Source: Oryzias latipes | Lineage: Eukaryota; Chordata; Actinopteri; Beloniformes; Adrianichthyidae | Assembly (NCBI RefSeq): GCF_002234675.1 | Contig: NC_019877.2 | Span: 1,625,541 to 1,689,540, forward strand | Length of the DNA stretch: 64,000 nucleotides | Direction of reading: 5' to 3' | In this document: positions 45,911 to 64,000 of the stretch, piece after piece | Position numbering within the stretch: position 1 is the first letter of the stretch | Layout of the letters: the number at the start of each line of letters is the position of its first letter | Notes under the pieces: model-generated | Database searches by the model: none | What the model was told of the DNA's origin: nothing | What the model saw: only the letters and a program-made list of their open reading frames with translations | Program-made: the position numbers and the translations under genes

Positions 45911-46979
45911 AATAGAAAAAAATCCATTGAATGCCGGGGAAATTCTGTGTGTATGTGGGAGTCTGCGTGCATGTGTGAAGTGTGAGACCAAGACATTCAG
46001 CCATCAGCACATTCCTACAGGCCTCGGTTTTTCCCACTTGGAGAAAAGATCAGAAAGATTGCGAACAATTAGCCGTAAACATGTCACCTCTTGACCATTA
46101 AAGCCAATCAGACTTACGTCAGAATCATCAGCTCCTCCGTCTTTTATTAGATCTCTATATTTTGTGTGCAGTTGTGTGGCAATGAAAATCCTCTCATAAC
46201 ATGTTCACAGAGGTTTTGCAGCCTTCGGGCTCGTCTGCTCCTTGGTGGTACTTCAGGAATTTGCTTGCCGCAAATATTGTCTGAATATCTACAAACCAGA
46301 ACATAACCAGGACTTTTCAGCATCAAGGGGATTGTTGTGGTGCAGCAGCAGAATCATTATTCTATCCCTTCGGTTTATTTGTTTCTGAGATGCAAAAAGA
46401 TCAAACTTGGGGTTTTCTGCCAGTTTGACGATAATGTGGGGAAAAAATTCATGTTTCTGTTGAAGGCCGCAGAGTTTAGAAAGTGCTGCTGTAAACTAAG
46501 ATTTCACTTGCCAAACTAAATAAACCTTTGACCCTTTTTTATGCTTTATAGACTTGTTTTACAAATATAACATGCATTCCATGGTGTCTATTGGTTGCCA
46601 TGGAGAAAAAAACTATAAATCTTTGGTGGTTTTTTGAGGAATTTGGGACAATACAGGAATTACAAAAAAAAACCAATCTTACTCTAACAAATGCATCAAA
46701 ATGTAAGAGTAAGCATTTTGTACAGAAGCTAATTTTTTCCATTTTTCACATTTAATTGTACTTTTAACATCCCACACATACACTTTACATGCAAAAGAGA
46801 AAAGGCCCAGAATTCCCCACAACTATGACACTCATGAAGCTCACATGGACAATTCAGGCTTGATCATTTTTATATTACTAGAATATTTTAAAAACTCTTT
46901 CAGTAAAGTTTGATTTTTAAACAAAAGGTGTTAACAGACGCTTGAAGGCTTCAGAAAAACTCTTGATTTAGACTACGGA

Positions 46980-47690
46980 CGTTCCTAAAATGCCACAGCT
47001 GGGCAGCCGGTGGCCGCACTGCAGCATTTGTTATCAGGAGGTGGTGGCTGCTGAGGTTTTAAAAAAAGTAAAAGTATTACGGAGATCTGACAATTTACAT
47101 TGGTCAATGTCCGACTGGGCACATTTAGAGGTCGTGCAGTGGAAGTCCAATGGCCGGCGGGGGCAGGAAGGCAGCAGCGCAACAATGAAACTGATAGGAG
47201 GGCCTCAAAGTGTCCCAAAATCGCCTGATTATTGGCCAATTTATGACTACCACCCTCCAGCCATGGAGGGTGGTAGTCCAGCCCTGCCCCTGTTCATTGT
47301 TAGAAATCGCACAGTAGCAGCATGTGCACTGCAGCATGACCAGGGCTGTTGAGATGGGCCGGGGGCCCGGCAAACCTGGATGTCAATCTGGAGATCCTGG
47401 CCACCGTGGGTCCAAATGGGTGGACGGCACTGATGCTGCATTGGTGCTTCATCCGATGATGAGTCCTGCTGTTGTTGGACCGCTTGGATCTTCATTTTCT
47501 TGGGTGCTGGGGCTTTGCCCTCGCTGGGTTTCTTGTTGTTCTTGGCATGTTGTCTAAAAATGTGTACGTTTTTGGTCCCCTTTTTAAATGACTCCAGCAA
47601 CCGTGCAGCTGGTGGTACTTGAAATGGATGGTCGCTGTCTGGCTGGTGATCCACCGCACTGTGGCCGCACAGCTGATTTCATAACGGCGT
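46980..47690. other. GC-richer block, possibly a decayed element
   Basis: Between AT-rich flanks, with related words near both ends (GGTGGCCGCAC near 47010; GTGGCCGCACAGCTG near 47660) and a 15-bp-arm snap-back (47246-47279). No family was recognised. Confidence 0.3.
47246..47279. repeat. palindrome, 15-bp arms, 4-nt loop
   Basis: GACTACCACCCTCCA and its exact complement flank GCCA. Confidence 0.85.
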
Positions 47691-48508
47691 CCTCCCCGCT
47701 TGACTGCTGCCGTCTACATTCATAACTATACCAATGATCTTGCCTCTCCATTGCGTGGTGGCACCATTATTTGCGACTGTAGCATTAAACATTTGCATTT
47801 CTGTTGTTTTGTGAGTGTAAAAGCAGATAAAAGCTCAATATTGTTGCTTTCCAGTCACTACTAAACTTTTTTTGGATATTTGTTTTTTGTTAGCTTGTAC
47901 CATAAATTAAATAACCTGGTGATGGCCACATTTCTTTTGCCACATCCTAGTTCCAAGTAAAACTTTAATGAGATAATATGAATTTATTTACTTGCAGTTT
48001 TGAACAGGAGCAATCTCCTCACAATAAGAACACCAAACATTCAACCTGATTGTTTTCATTTCTTAAATTTGGTTAAAAATTATCTCCATTAAAAAAACAA
48101 TATTTGGGTCTATGGCTTTATCATGCCGATTTGCTCATCGCCATCTTGGTTGTTTGTTTCAAAAATGGGCAAACAAGCCTTTAGTTGATGGAACCTGCTC
48201 AGTAAGGCCATTTTGGTATTGTCACCTTATAGTCGAAATATTGTCTTTTAAGTACAATTTCAACGATAAACAGAAAAATAAAGCAGTAATTATTGTAATA
48301 TGGAGATCAAAAAGCTTGTCACACACAGAAAGTGTGTTTCTGGCGATTGTAAAAATGAGCCATTCTACATAAGAGTGATCTAGGGCTGCCTTGCTTGTGG
48401 CACAAGCTCCATAATTTTCATATCAAGAACACTCAAATATGAAGAATAAAGTGCTATGTTCTTCACAAAATGACATACAAGCGCTGCAGTTGAATGTGAG
48501 GAGTCAAC

Positions 48509-48514
48509 TTTATT
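48509..48514 (-). terminator. antxr1: candidate antxr1 polyadenylation signal (one per unit)
   Basis: AATAAA on minus, about 1.56 kb past the unit's stop codon, followed in sense by ATGTGAGG-complement sequence. Identical sites lie at 51434-51439 and 54355-54360. Other TTTATT sites closer to the stop (near 48941 and 49036) are alternatives. Confidence 0.35.
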
Positions 48515-49810
48515 GATATTGTCAAAACAAATCCAAAAGTAGAAAATATATTGGTGTTATGTGCTTTAGTACTGCCATGAAATCTGTTAAACACTCATTT
48601 TAATGAATTTAACTTGACCTCAAATGTGTCCCTGTGTTCTTTCAGGATTAACTGAATCCACGTATGTCAAAGTAAAAACTTCTTATGGTTTCAGTAATGA
48701 TAAAATCAGAATGTAAAACATATTTTTAAATAATCACCAATTGTGCAACAGATTTTCCAACAGAAATAAAAAAAGACAATATTTAGACAAAAAATCATGA
48801 GGAACATGAGTCAATTCTGAAGGCATATGTGCTTTAAAAAAAGACCTCAACCTGAAAAATAAATAAAAATGGAGAATAATCAAGGAACTAAGTATTGAAG
48901 TGATTTTCCTCTGCTCCCTGAATCCAGATTGTTTTTAGTTTATTGCAGAGCTCATTTTCTCATTTCTTCAGGGGTTAACCAATGTGAGATGTTCAGTCAA
49001 ATCTGTGGAGCTGAGGATTCCATAAATGCTGGTGTTTTATTTTGAAAGAGTTGCCTATTTTGTTTCTACATAATTAACAGCGTCCCTTCTCTTGGCGGGA
49101 TGCCTTGTCGATACTCTAACACTGTATTTCTGTCATGGAGTAAAATAAATTAAATGCTCTCTGAACTGCCCTGCAGTTGTGACCGGTGATGATAGAACTG
49201 TAGACATAAAATACACACAACGCTACTAAAGTACTGTATCAGTACTGTATCAGTACTGTGTAAAAATGCAGATACCTGAACCTGATTTTTGAATGTCAAC
49301 AAAGAAAAAAAAAACAACACCATAATGGAGTGTCGTACAACAGTACGCCAGATAAAACCAGCAAAGGCGCAAATGCAAAAAGAGTACACAAAAAATCCAA
49401 AACAAAATAAATGAAAGGGGAAAAATAAGCTTGAACTCAACAGTGTGAAAAATATAAAACAAAAATGAAGTAACATCCAACAAACCCATGGTCCTAAAGA
49501 TCTGCCGTTCTGCTTGTTTTCCACGACTGGAGAACAGGCAGGATGGTAAATCCCTGGGACCAGGGTTCAAATCATCACCTTCATTGGACCAAGAGTCATC
49601 TGACTCTTCCAACTGCTTTCAAAATTGGTTCAAACAACTTTCTATCGATCAAAGAAACGATGGAGAAACGGGCCAGTAGCGGGATCCGGGCCACTCCTGT
49701 CCTCTCAATGCTAACTTTGGCCTAACTCAGTAGTTAACGAAGACGTTCCCATGCTGTCCAGCAACAATCCTCTCTGATTTCACAAACACTGAGTAAAACC
49801 TCTCCCCAAA

Positions 49811-49850
49811 CCCCCCCCCCCCCCCCACACACACACACACACACACACAC
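49811..49850. repeat. (C)n(AC)n microsatellite, one per unit
   Basis: Homologous tracts lie near 52736-52772 and 55660-55688, with different lengths and an AACCAACC variant in unit 3. They are the main length differences between units. Confidence 0.9.
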
Positions 49851-50077
49851 ATCTGTCTGAGACACAATGTCAGGTCAAACTGCATCAGGTCGGCTCATCG
49901 TTAGATGTTTGTTCTCTCCAAGGCTGAGAGGTGGTGGCAGTTTTACTTGGCAGTCTGTCCCACACAGGAAGAGGAACACCTGACGAAGGACCACACCCTC
50001 CAACAGAATCTGGAAGTCCTGGGGGGGGAGGGAGTATCAATGTTATATCAAAGCAGGTGTGAAGATAGGAGGCGAAC

Positions 50078-50335
50078 TCAGAGCTGAAGGCTTGGGGGAG
50101 GGCGAGACGGAGGAGGGCAAGGAAGCCCCGGGGGCGTGCGGGATGGCGGCGGAACCTGGGGCAACTGGCCAGAGGGGGGCGATCGCGCTGGAGGGCTGAT
50201 GGAGGTGGGCAATGAGGGGACGCTGCGGGGGGCAGGGCGGTAGTCCGGAGGAGGTGGCGTCGGGGTGTGGACACGCGGTGGAGCTTTGGCGGCAGCTGCT
50301 TCGTCTTTTACTCGTGTGAAGTTGATGCAGCGACC
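50078..50335 (-). CDS. antxr1: antxr1 terminal exon, copy in unit 1 (distal)
   Basis: 258 nt with an AG acceptor (50336-50337) and in-frame TGA at 50078-50080. It encodes 85 residues starting GRCINFTRVKDE, followed by a Pro/Ser-rich tail with PPPSRPPPSLQL at the end; human ANTXR1 has GRCINFTRVK and ends PPPSRPPPRPSV. Phase 0 fits the donor after GDH at 60974. No base changes were seen relative to the other two copies. It is farthest from the rest of the gene, so use requires skipping both nearer copies. It may be the exon at the ancestral 3' position, or a spare. Confidence 0.8.
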   Translation of the reverse strand, partial: GRCINFTRVKDEAAAAKAPPRVHTPTPPPPDYRPAPRSVPSLPTSISPPARSPPSGQLPQVPPPSRTPPGLPCPPPSRPPPSLQL

Positions 50336-52998
50336 CTAGAAGGAGGAGCACAAATGTGTCAAATACTGGAATTTAAAAAACATATTGGTGCTGCCTCACA
50401 ATGCTAACCAGAGATCCAAGACCACAAAGCAGCGATCGGATATGATTAATGATTTTAGGGTGCAATGCGACGTTCAAAGCCCGGGACGTAACCGTCCCTT
50501 TACGCAATTACCGTAAACCATCGGATTCTGACGTGGAGTTAAGCAGTTTGACACCAAATGCATCACTTTCACAACCCTTTGGACTCACAGAAAATCTGCG
50601 TAAACGGAAATTGAGCAAACTATTGTCGAAAAGAGACGTTTTGACTTTTGTTATTTGATGTCTGCCTCCAGCCTATGTTAAATATTAATATTTAAATTAC
50701 ACTTTTGTTTTTAACATTTAGATTCTTAATTACCATTTTACATTTAGATTTAACATTCATCTTAAACACTTATCATTCATTTGCAAAATAATTATGCTTC
50801 CAAATAACCCATATAACCCATTTGTTTGCATTAATTTCTGACATCAAGGTAATGAAAAATGCAGCAGATATTAGAAAAGTTGGCTAAATCAGATGAAAAT
50901 GTCAGCTAATTTTTATTGGCTGAACTTTTACATTCAGCGCAGCATAAATCTGGGCTAAGAAGTGAGTTGAGCTCAGGTCAAGGTACGGTCACAACGTTCT
51001 GTCTCTGTGAGCCCGTGCACGTTTGCACGGTCAGCCGGTTCACTGGATTGCCGATTTGCTAATCGCCATCTTGGTTGTTTGTTTCAAAAATGGGCAAACA
51101 AGCCTTTAGTTGATGGAACCTGCTCAGTAAGGCCATTTTGGTATTGTCACCTTATAGTCGAAATATTGTCTTTTAAGTACAATTTCAACGATAAACAGAA
51201 AAATAAAGCAGTAATTATTGTAATATGGAGATCAAAAAGCTTGTCACACACAGAAAGTGTGTTTCTGGCGATTGTACAAATGAGCCATTCTACATAAGAG
51301 TGATCTAGGGCTGCCTTGCTTGTGGCACAAGCTCCATAATTTTCATATCAAGAACACTCAAATATGAAGAATAAAGTGCTATGTTCTTCACAAAATGACA
51401 TACAAGCGCTGCAGTTGAATGTGAGGAGTCAACTTTATTGATATTGTGAAAACAAATCCAAAAGTAGAAAATATATTGGTGTTATGTGCTTTAGTACTGC
51501 CATGAAATCTGTTAAACACTCATTTTAATGAATTTAACTTGACCTCAAATGTGTCCCTGTGTTCTTTCAGGATTAACTGAATCCACGTATGTCAAAGTAA
51601 AAACTTCTTATGGTTTCAGTAATGATAAAATCAGAATGTAAAACATATTTTTAAATAATCACCAATTGTGCAACAGATTTTCCAACAGAAATAAAAAAAG
51701 ACAATATTTAGACAAAAAATCATGAGGAACATGAGTCAATTCTGAAGGCATATGTGCTTTAAAAAAAGACCTCAACCTGAAAAATAAATAAAAATGGAGA
51801 ATAATCAAGGAACTAAGTATTGAAGTGATTTTCCTCTGCTCCCTGAATCCAGATTGTTTTTAGTTTATTGCAGAGCTCATTTTCTCATTTCTTCAGGGGT
51901 TAACCAATGTGAGATGTTCAGTCAAATCTGTGGAGCTGAGGATTCCATAAATGCTGGTGTTTTATTTTGAAAGAGTTGCCTATTTTGTTTCTACATAATT
52001 AACAGCGTCCCTTCTCTTGGCGGGATGCCTTGTCGATACTCTAACACTGTATTTCTGTCATGGAGTAAAATAAATTAAATGCTCTCTGAACTGCCCTGCA
52101 GTTGTGACCGGTGATGATAGAACTGTAGACATAAAATACACACAACGCTACTAAAGTACTGTATCAGTACTGTATCAGTACTGTGTAAAAATGCAGATAC
52201 CTGAACCTGATTTTTGAATGTCAACAAAGAAAAAAAAAACAACACCATAATGGAGTGTCGTACAACAGTACGCCAGATAAAACCAGCAAAGGCGCAAATG
52301 CAAAAAGAGTACACAAAAAATCCAAAACAAAATAAATGAAAGGGGAAAAATAAGCTTGAACTCAACAGTGTGAAAAATATAAAACAAAAATGAAGTAACA
52401 TCCAACAAACCCATGGTCCTAAAGATCTGCCGTTCTGCTTGTTTTCCACGACTGGAGAACAGGCAGGATGGTAAATCCCTGGGACCAGGGTTCAAATCAT
52501 CACCTTCATTGGACCAAGAGTCATCTGACTCTTCCAACTGCTTTCAAAATTGGTTCAAACAACTTTCTATCGATCAAAGAAACGATGGAGAAACGGGCCA
52601 GTAGCGGGATCCGGGCCACTCCTGTCCTCTCAATGCTAACTTTGGCCTAACTCAGTAGTTAACGAAGACGTTCCCATGCTGTCCAGCAACAATCCTCTCT
52701 GATTTCACAAACACTGAGTAAAACCTCTCCCCAAACCCCCCCCCCCCCCACACACACACACACACACACACATCTGTCTGAGACACAATGTCAGGTCAAA
52801 CTGCATCAGGTCGGCTCATCGTTAGATGTTTGTTCTCTCCAAGGCTGAGAGGTGGTGGCAGTTTTACTTGGCAGTCTGTCCCACACAGGAAGAGGAACAC
52901 CTGACGAAGGACCACACCCTCCAACAGAATCTGGAAGTCCTGGGGGGGGAGGGAGTATCAATGTTATATCAAAGCAGGTGTGAAGATAGGAGGCGAAC

Positions 52999-53256
52999 TC
53001 AGAGCTGAAGGCTTGGGGGAGGGCGAGACGGAGGAGGGCAAGGAAGCCCCGGGGGCGTGCGGGATGGCGGCGGAACCTGGGGCAACTGGCCAGAGGGGGG
53101 CGATCGCGCTGGAGGGCTGATGGAGGTGGGCAATGAGGGGACGCTGCGGGGGGCAGGGCGGTAGTCCGGAGGAGGTGGCGTCGGGGTGTGGACACGCGGT
53201 GGAGCTTTGGCGGCAGCTGCTTCGTCTTTTACTCGTGTGAAGTTGATGCAGCGACC
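52999..53256 (-). CDS. antxr1: antxr1 terminal exon, copy in unit 2 (middle)
   Basis: Same 258-nt exon, acceptor and stop as the copies at 50078 and 55915, with an identical predicted peptide. It carries its own candidate polyadenylation signal at 51434-51439. It could act as an alternative last exon without changing the protein. Confidence 0.8.
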   Translation of the reverse strand, partial: GRCINFTRVKDEAAAAKAPPRVHTPTPPPPDYRPAPRSVPSLPTSISPPARSPPSGQLPQVPPPSRTPPGLPCPPPSRPPPSLQL

Positions 53257-55914
53257 CTAGAAGGAGGAGCACAAATGTGTCAAATACTGGAATTTAAAAA
53301 ACATATTGGTGCTGCCTCACAATGCTAACCAGAGATCCAAGACCACAAAGCAGCGATCGGATATGATTAATGATTTTAGGGTGCAATGCGACGTTCAAAG
53401 CCCGGGACGTAACCGTCCCTTTACGCAATTACCGTAAACCATCGGATTCTGACGTGGAGTTAAGCAGTTTGACACCAAATGCATCACTTTCACAACCCTT
53501 TGGACTCACAGAAAATCTGCGTAAACGGAAATTGAGCAAACTATTGTCGAAAAGAGACGTTTTGACTTTTGTTATTTGATGTCTGCCTCCAGCCTATGTT
53601 AAATATTAATATTTAAATTACACTTTTGTTTTTAACATTTAGATTCTTAATTACCATTTTACATTTAGATTTAACATTCATCTTAAACACTTATCATTCA
53701 TTTGCAAAATAATTATGCTTCCAAATAACCCATATAACCCATTTGTTTGCATTAATTTCTGACATCAAGGTAATGAAAAATGCAGCAGATATTAGAAAAG
53801 TTGGCTAAATCAGATGAAAATGTCAGCTAATTTTTATTGGCTGAACTTTTACATTCAGCGCAGCATAAATCTGGGCTAAGAAGTGAGTTGAGCTCAGGTC
53901 AAGGTACGGTCACAACGTTCTGTCTCTGTGAGCCCGTGCACGTTTGCACGGTCAGCCGGTTCACTGGATTGCCGATTTGCTAATCGCCATCTTGGTTGTT
54001 TGTTTCAAAAATGGGCAAACAAGCCTTTAGTTGATGGAACCTGCTCAGTAAGGCCATTTTGGTATTGTCACCTTATAGTCGAAATATTGTCTTTTAAGTA
54101 CAATTTCAACGATAAACAGAAAAATAAAGCAGTAATTATTGTAATATGGAGATCAAAAAGCTTGTCACACACAGAAAGTGTGTTTCTGGCGATTGTACAA
54201 ATGAGCCATTCTACATAAGAGTGATCTAGGGCTGCCTTGCTTGTGGCACAAGCTCCATAATTTTCATATCAAGAACACTCAAATATGAAGAATAAAGTGC
54301 TATGTTCTTCACAAAATGACATACAAGCGCTGCAGTTGAATGTGAGGAGTCAACTTTATTGATATTGTGAAAACAAATCCAAAAGTAGAAAATATATTGG
54401 TGTTATGTGCTTTAGTACTGCCATGAAATCTGTTAAACACTCATTTTAATGAATTTAACTTGACCTCAAATGTGTCCCTGTGTTCTTTCAGGATTAACTG
54501 AATCCACGTATGTCAAAGTAAAAACTTCTTATGGTTTCAGTAATGATAAAATCAGAATGTAAAACATATTTTTAAATAATCACCAATTGTGCAACAGATT
54601 TTCCAACAGAAATAAAAAAAGACAATATTTAGACAAAAAATCATGAGGAACATGAGTCAATTCTGAAGGCATATGTGCTTTAAAAAAAGACCTCAACCTG
54701 AAAAATAAATAAAAATGGAGAATAATCAAGGAACTAAGTATTGAAGTGATTTTCCTCTGCTCCCTGAATCCAGATTGTTTTTAGTTTATTGCAGAGCTCA
54801 TTTTCTCATTTCTTCAGGGGTTAACCAATGTGAGATGTTCAGTCAAATCTGTGGAGCTGAGGATTCCATAAATGCTGGTGTTTTATTTTGAAAGAGTTGC
54901 CTATTTTGTTTCTACATAATTAACAGCGTCCCTTCTCTTGGCGGGATGCCTTGTCGATACTCTAACACTGTATTTCTGTCATGGAGTAAAATAAATTAAA
55001 TGCTCTCTGAACTGCCCTGCAGTTGTGACCGGTGATGATAGAACTGTAGACATAAAATACACACAACGCTACTAAAGTACTGTATCAGTACTGTATCAGT
55101 ACTGTGTAAAAATGCAGATACCTGAACCTGATTTTTGAATGTCAACAAAGAAAAAAAAAACAACACCATAATGGAGTGTCGTACAACAGTACGCCAGATA
55201 AAACCAGCAAAGGCGCAAATGCAAAAAGAGTACACAAAAAATCCAAAACAAAATAAATGAAAGGGGAAAAATAAGCTTGAACTCAACAGTGTGAAAAATA
55301 TAAAACAAAAATGAAGTAACATCCAACAAACCCATGGTCCTAAAGATCTGCCGTTCTGCTTGTTTTCCACGACTGGAGAACAGGCAGGATGGTAAATCCC
55401 TGGGACCAGGGTTCAAATCATCACCTTCATTGGACCAAGAGTCATCTGACTCTTCCAACTGCTTTCAAAATTGGTTCAAACAACTTTCTATCGATCAAAG
55501 AAACGATGGAGAAACGGGCCAGTAGCGGGATCCGGGCCACTCCTGTCCTCTCAATGCTAACTTTGGCCTAACTCAGTAGTTAACGAAGACGTTCCCATGC
55601 TGTCCAGCAACAATCCTCTCTGATTTCACAAACACTGAGTAAAACCTCTCCCCAAACCAACCCCCCCCCCCCCACACACACACACACATCTGTCTGAGAC
55701 ACAATGTCAGGTCAAACTGCATCAGGTCGGCTCATCGTTAGATGTTTGTTCTCTCCAAGGCTGAGAGGTGGTGGCAGTTTTACTTGGCAGTCTGTCCCAC
55801 ACAGGAAGAGGAACACCTGACGAAGGACCACACCCTCCAACAGAATCTGGAAGTCCTGGGGGGGGAGGGAGTATCAATGTTATATCAAAGCAGGTGTGAA
55901 GATAGGAGGCGAAC

Positions 55915-62392
<6,478 letters not shown>

Positions 62393-64000
62393 CTGCACGG
62401 GAAACACAAGCCGTCAGGCGCCACGGACAGACGCCGCTCATCGTTTAAACACACGACAAACACAAAACATGAAGGAAAAGGAAAAGTCTTCGGCGGAATT
62501 CAGCAAGTTACTTTCAGATTACTTGCTACTGTAATCTAAAGTAATCCCCATTTGCATCGTCGTTACAGAACTGAGACCACTTTTACTTTGAAATTCCTTT
62601 CTTTTTTACAGAAATAGAACGTAAAATCTGAAAGATTTCACATTTAGCTGAGAGCCACTCCTATGGGGTCAAATGAGGATCAGCTGAAAGAAAATAAAAA
62701 CAAACAAATTGTATCTTTAAAAAAATGAAATACATTTTTAAAACAGTTTTAAACATTGTGAACTGAAACATTTTTAAAAACCTGAGAGAATCTTTGTGAA
62801 AAATTTAAATTAAACTTGAAAGACATTGTAAACTTCAATGAAAAAACGCCAAATATCAGCTTCTCAACTCCATGTTGGCTTTGGGCTCCACCCATTGTTA
62901 CATCATCAACACATCTAAGGTCAAAGCGGAGTCTCTGATTGGTTGACATGACGCATATTGTTTGTCAAAGTTCAAAGATTTGAACTCTTAAAAAACTCAC
63001 TACTGCCAGACCGCCACACCACACCCACGCACTTAATGCGACCTTAGATTACATCTGTACAATGACTTAACATTGAAACTGGACGCCATGACGTGTGAAT
63101 GGCATTTGGTGGGGGCGTGGCTTAAAACACTTGTTAGCGTTTCTAAAAGAGTTTAAATGAGACATTAATAAGGCATTTTTAGAAATTTTATCAATGTTAT
63201 TTTTTGATAAAATGACTTGTAAGCGACTAATTAATATAACTTTGTCCTCATTATAAGTATATTTGCTTTGCAGCCCCTCAATCTAAACCATGATGTGTTT
63301 TTTCACAAGACTTCCTTGGTAAACACAACTGCTAATAAAGGCTTCTAACCACATTGTTAAGCTTGTTAATATCTCATAACGAGGTTATTAAGGAATTATA
63401 AAGCGCTTCCCAATAATGAAATAGAAGGGTTTTTATTTATGAAGGACTTATTATACGACCACAAAAACAAAAGTATTATTACGACATTTCAAGTCGTAAA
63501 TTTACGACTTTTTCTCATAAATTTGCTAGATTTAAAGTCGTAAATTTAAAAAAAGGTTTTTTGTTTGTAAACTGGCCCTAAAACTCTGTTTTTTAATGGA
63601 TAAAAAATCTTAAAGTGATGGACCGCCAGCTTTCTTTTTACCTTTAAACACCCCGGGTTGTTGGTGTTTTTGACAGCTATAGAAAGTAGTGAGTCTCTAA
63701 TAAAGTTACTGAGGATTCAACGAGTGAACGATTCCTCCCCTGAAACGCGTTACTACTGTAATAGATTACTTTTGCAGTGAGGTAGTAATTGGCTGTTGAG
63801 GCTATTTGAAGGCGTTTTTTTCCTCGACGCAGGAACAGCAAGGACGTTAACGCACATCACCGCCGCTCTGAAAGCCAGGAAGGCGTCCGTGAGCCAAACA
63901 CGCCTCTCTTTACCGACACAGATGAGGACCACATGTGCTCTTCCTCCTATCTATCTTGGTGTGGAGACAGACCGTTCATAGGGGAAAACCGTTTTCTGTG
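62393..64000. other. antxr1 intron to window edge
   Basis: No further antxr1 exon was recognised upstream of the transmembrane exon. The stretch holds the family C repeat copy (62860-63110) and AT-rich sequence. Confidence 0.55.
62860..63110. repeat. interspersed repeat family C, copy 2
   Basis: CCATGTTGG, GGCTCCACCCA, TCAAAGCGGA, CTGATTGGTTGACATGAC and AAACTGGACG, in the same order as 32280-32440. Confidence 0.5.

Noticed and set aside
49555-49580. GGTTCAAATC, a pol III B-box-like motif in each unit
   Set aside because: No convincing A box at the right distance and no tRNA fold; treated as chance.
49885-50274. 129-aa Pro-rich minus ORF overlapping the antxr1 terminal exon
   Set aside because: Wrong frame. 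The correct frame starts at the splice acceptor (50335) with GRCINFTRVK and has no ATG.
49150-55571. Several short ORFs (60-124 aa) identical in all three tandem units
   Set aside because: Their conservation is explained by the recent triplication. They look like noncoding 3' UTR sequence, are antisense or out of frame to the real exon, and resemble no protein.

Overview
This is a stretch of a teleost (bony fish) nuclear chromosome. The evidence is small exons with GT/AG introns, close matches to vertebrate protein families, and fish-type mobile DNA: a Rex3-like LINE ending in GATG repeats, a hAT MITE, LINE tails, and long C/CA and CATC/CCTC simple repeats. No bacterial operon, CRISPR array, rRNA or tRNA was found. 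Exon coordinates were read by eye from splice sites and protein similarity. Some were worked out base by base; those marked 'about' are approximate.

Layout: vps35l (516-8134, minus, about 30 exons) is head-to-head with zdhhc16 (10257-13034, plus, 9 exons). zdhhc16 converges on mms19 (14973-25867, minus). mms19 is head-to-head with ubtd1 (27127-32913, plus, 4 exons). zdhhc16-mms19-ubtd1 is the block known from human 10q24; vps35l and antxr1 lie elsewhere in human. From 33 to 48 kb the window is gene-poor and rich in repeats: LINE fragments, a Rex3-like copy, a 0.7-kb CATC/CCTC array and a GC-rich element of unknown class. From 48 kb to the right edge lies the 3' half of antxr1 (minus): transmembrane and cytoplasmic exons at 60974-62392, then the terminal exon. 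The extracellular part must lie beyond base 64000.

The most unusual finding is at 48125-56886. A unit of about 2.92 kb carrying the last coding exon of antxr1, its splice acceptor and its probable 3' UTR is present three times head to tail, almost without difference. The real frame of this exon has no ATG, so simple ORF calling misses it. Other points of interest are near-perfect snap-back palindromes with 45-48-bp arms and loops of only 2-5 nt (one probably in the zdhhc16 3' UTR), three exact copies of the 10-mer GTCACGTGAC (TFEB/CLEAR type) in vps35l, mms19 and ubtd1 introns, and a four-copy unclassified interspersed repeat.

The genes do not form one pathway. vps35l (Retriever recycling), zdhhc16 (ER/Golgi palmitoyltransferase), mms19 (cytosolic Fe-S targeting) and ubtd1 (ubiquitin-conjugation adaptor) are housekeeping genes. 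antxr1 is a cell-surface matrix receptor.
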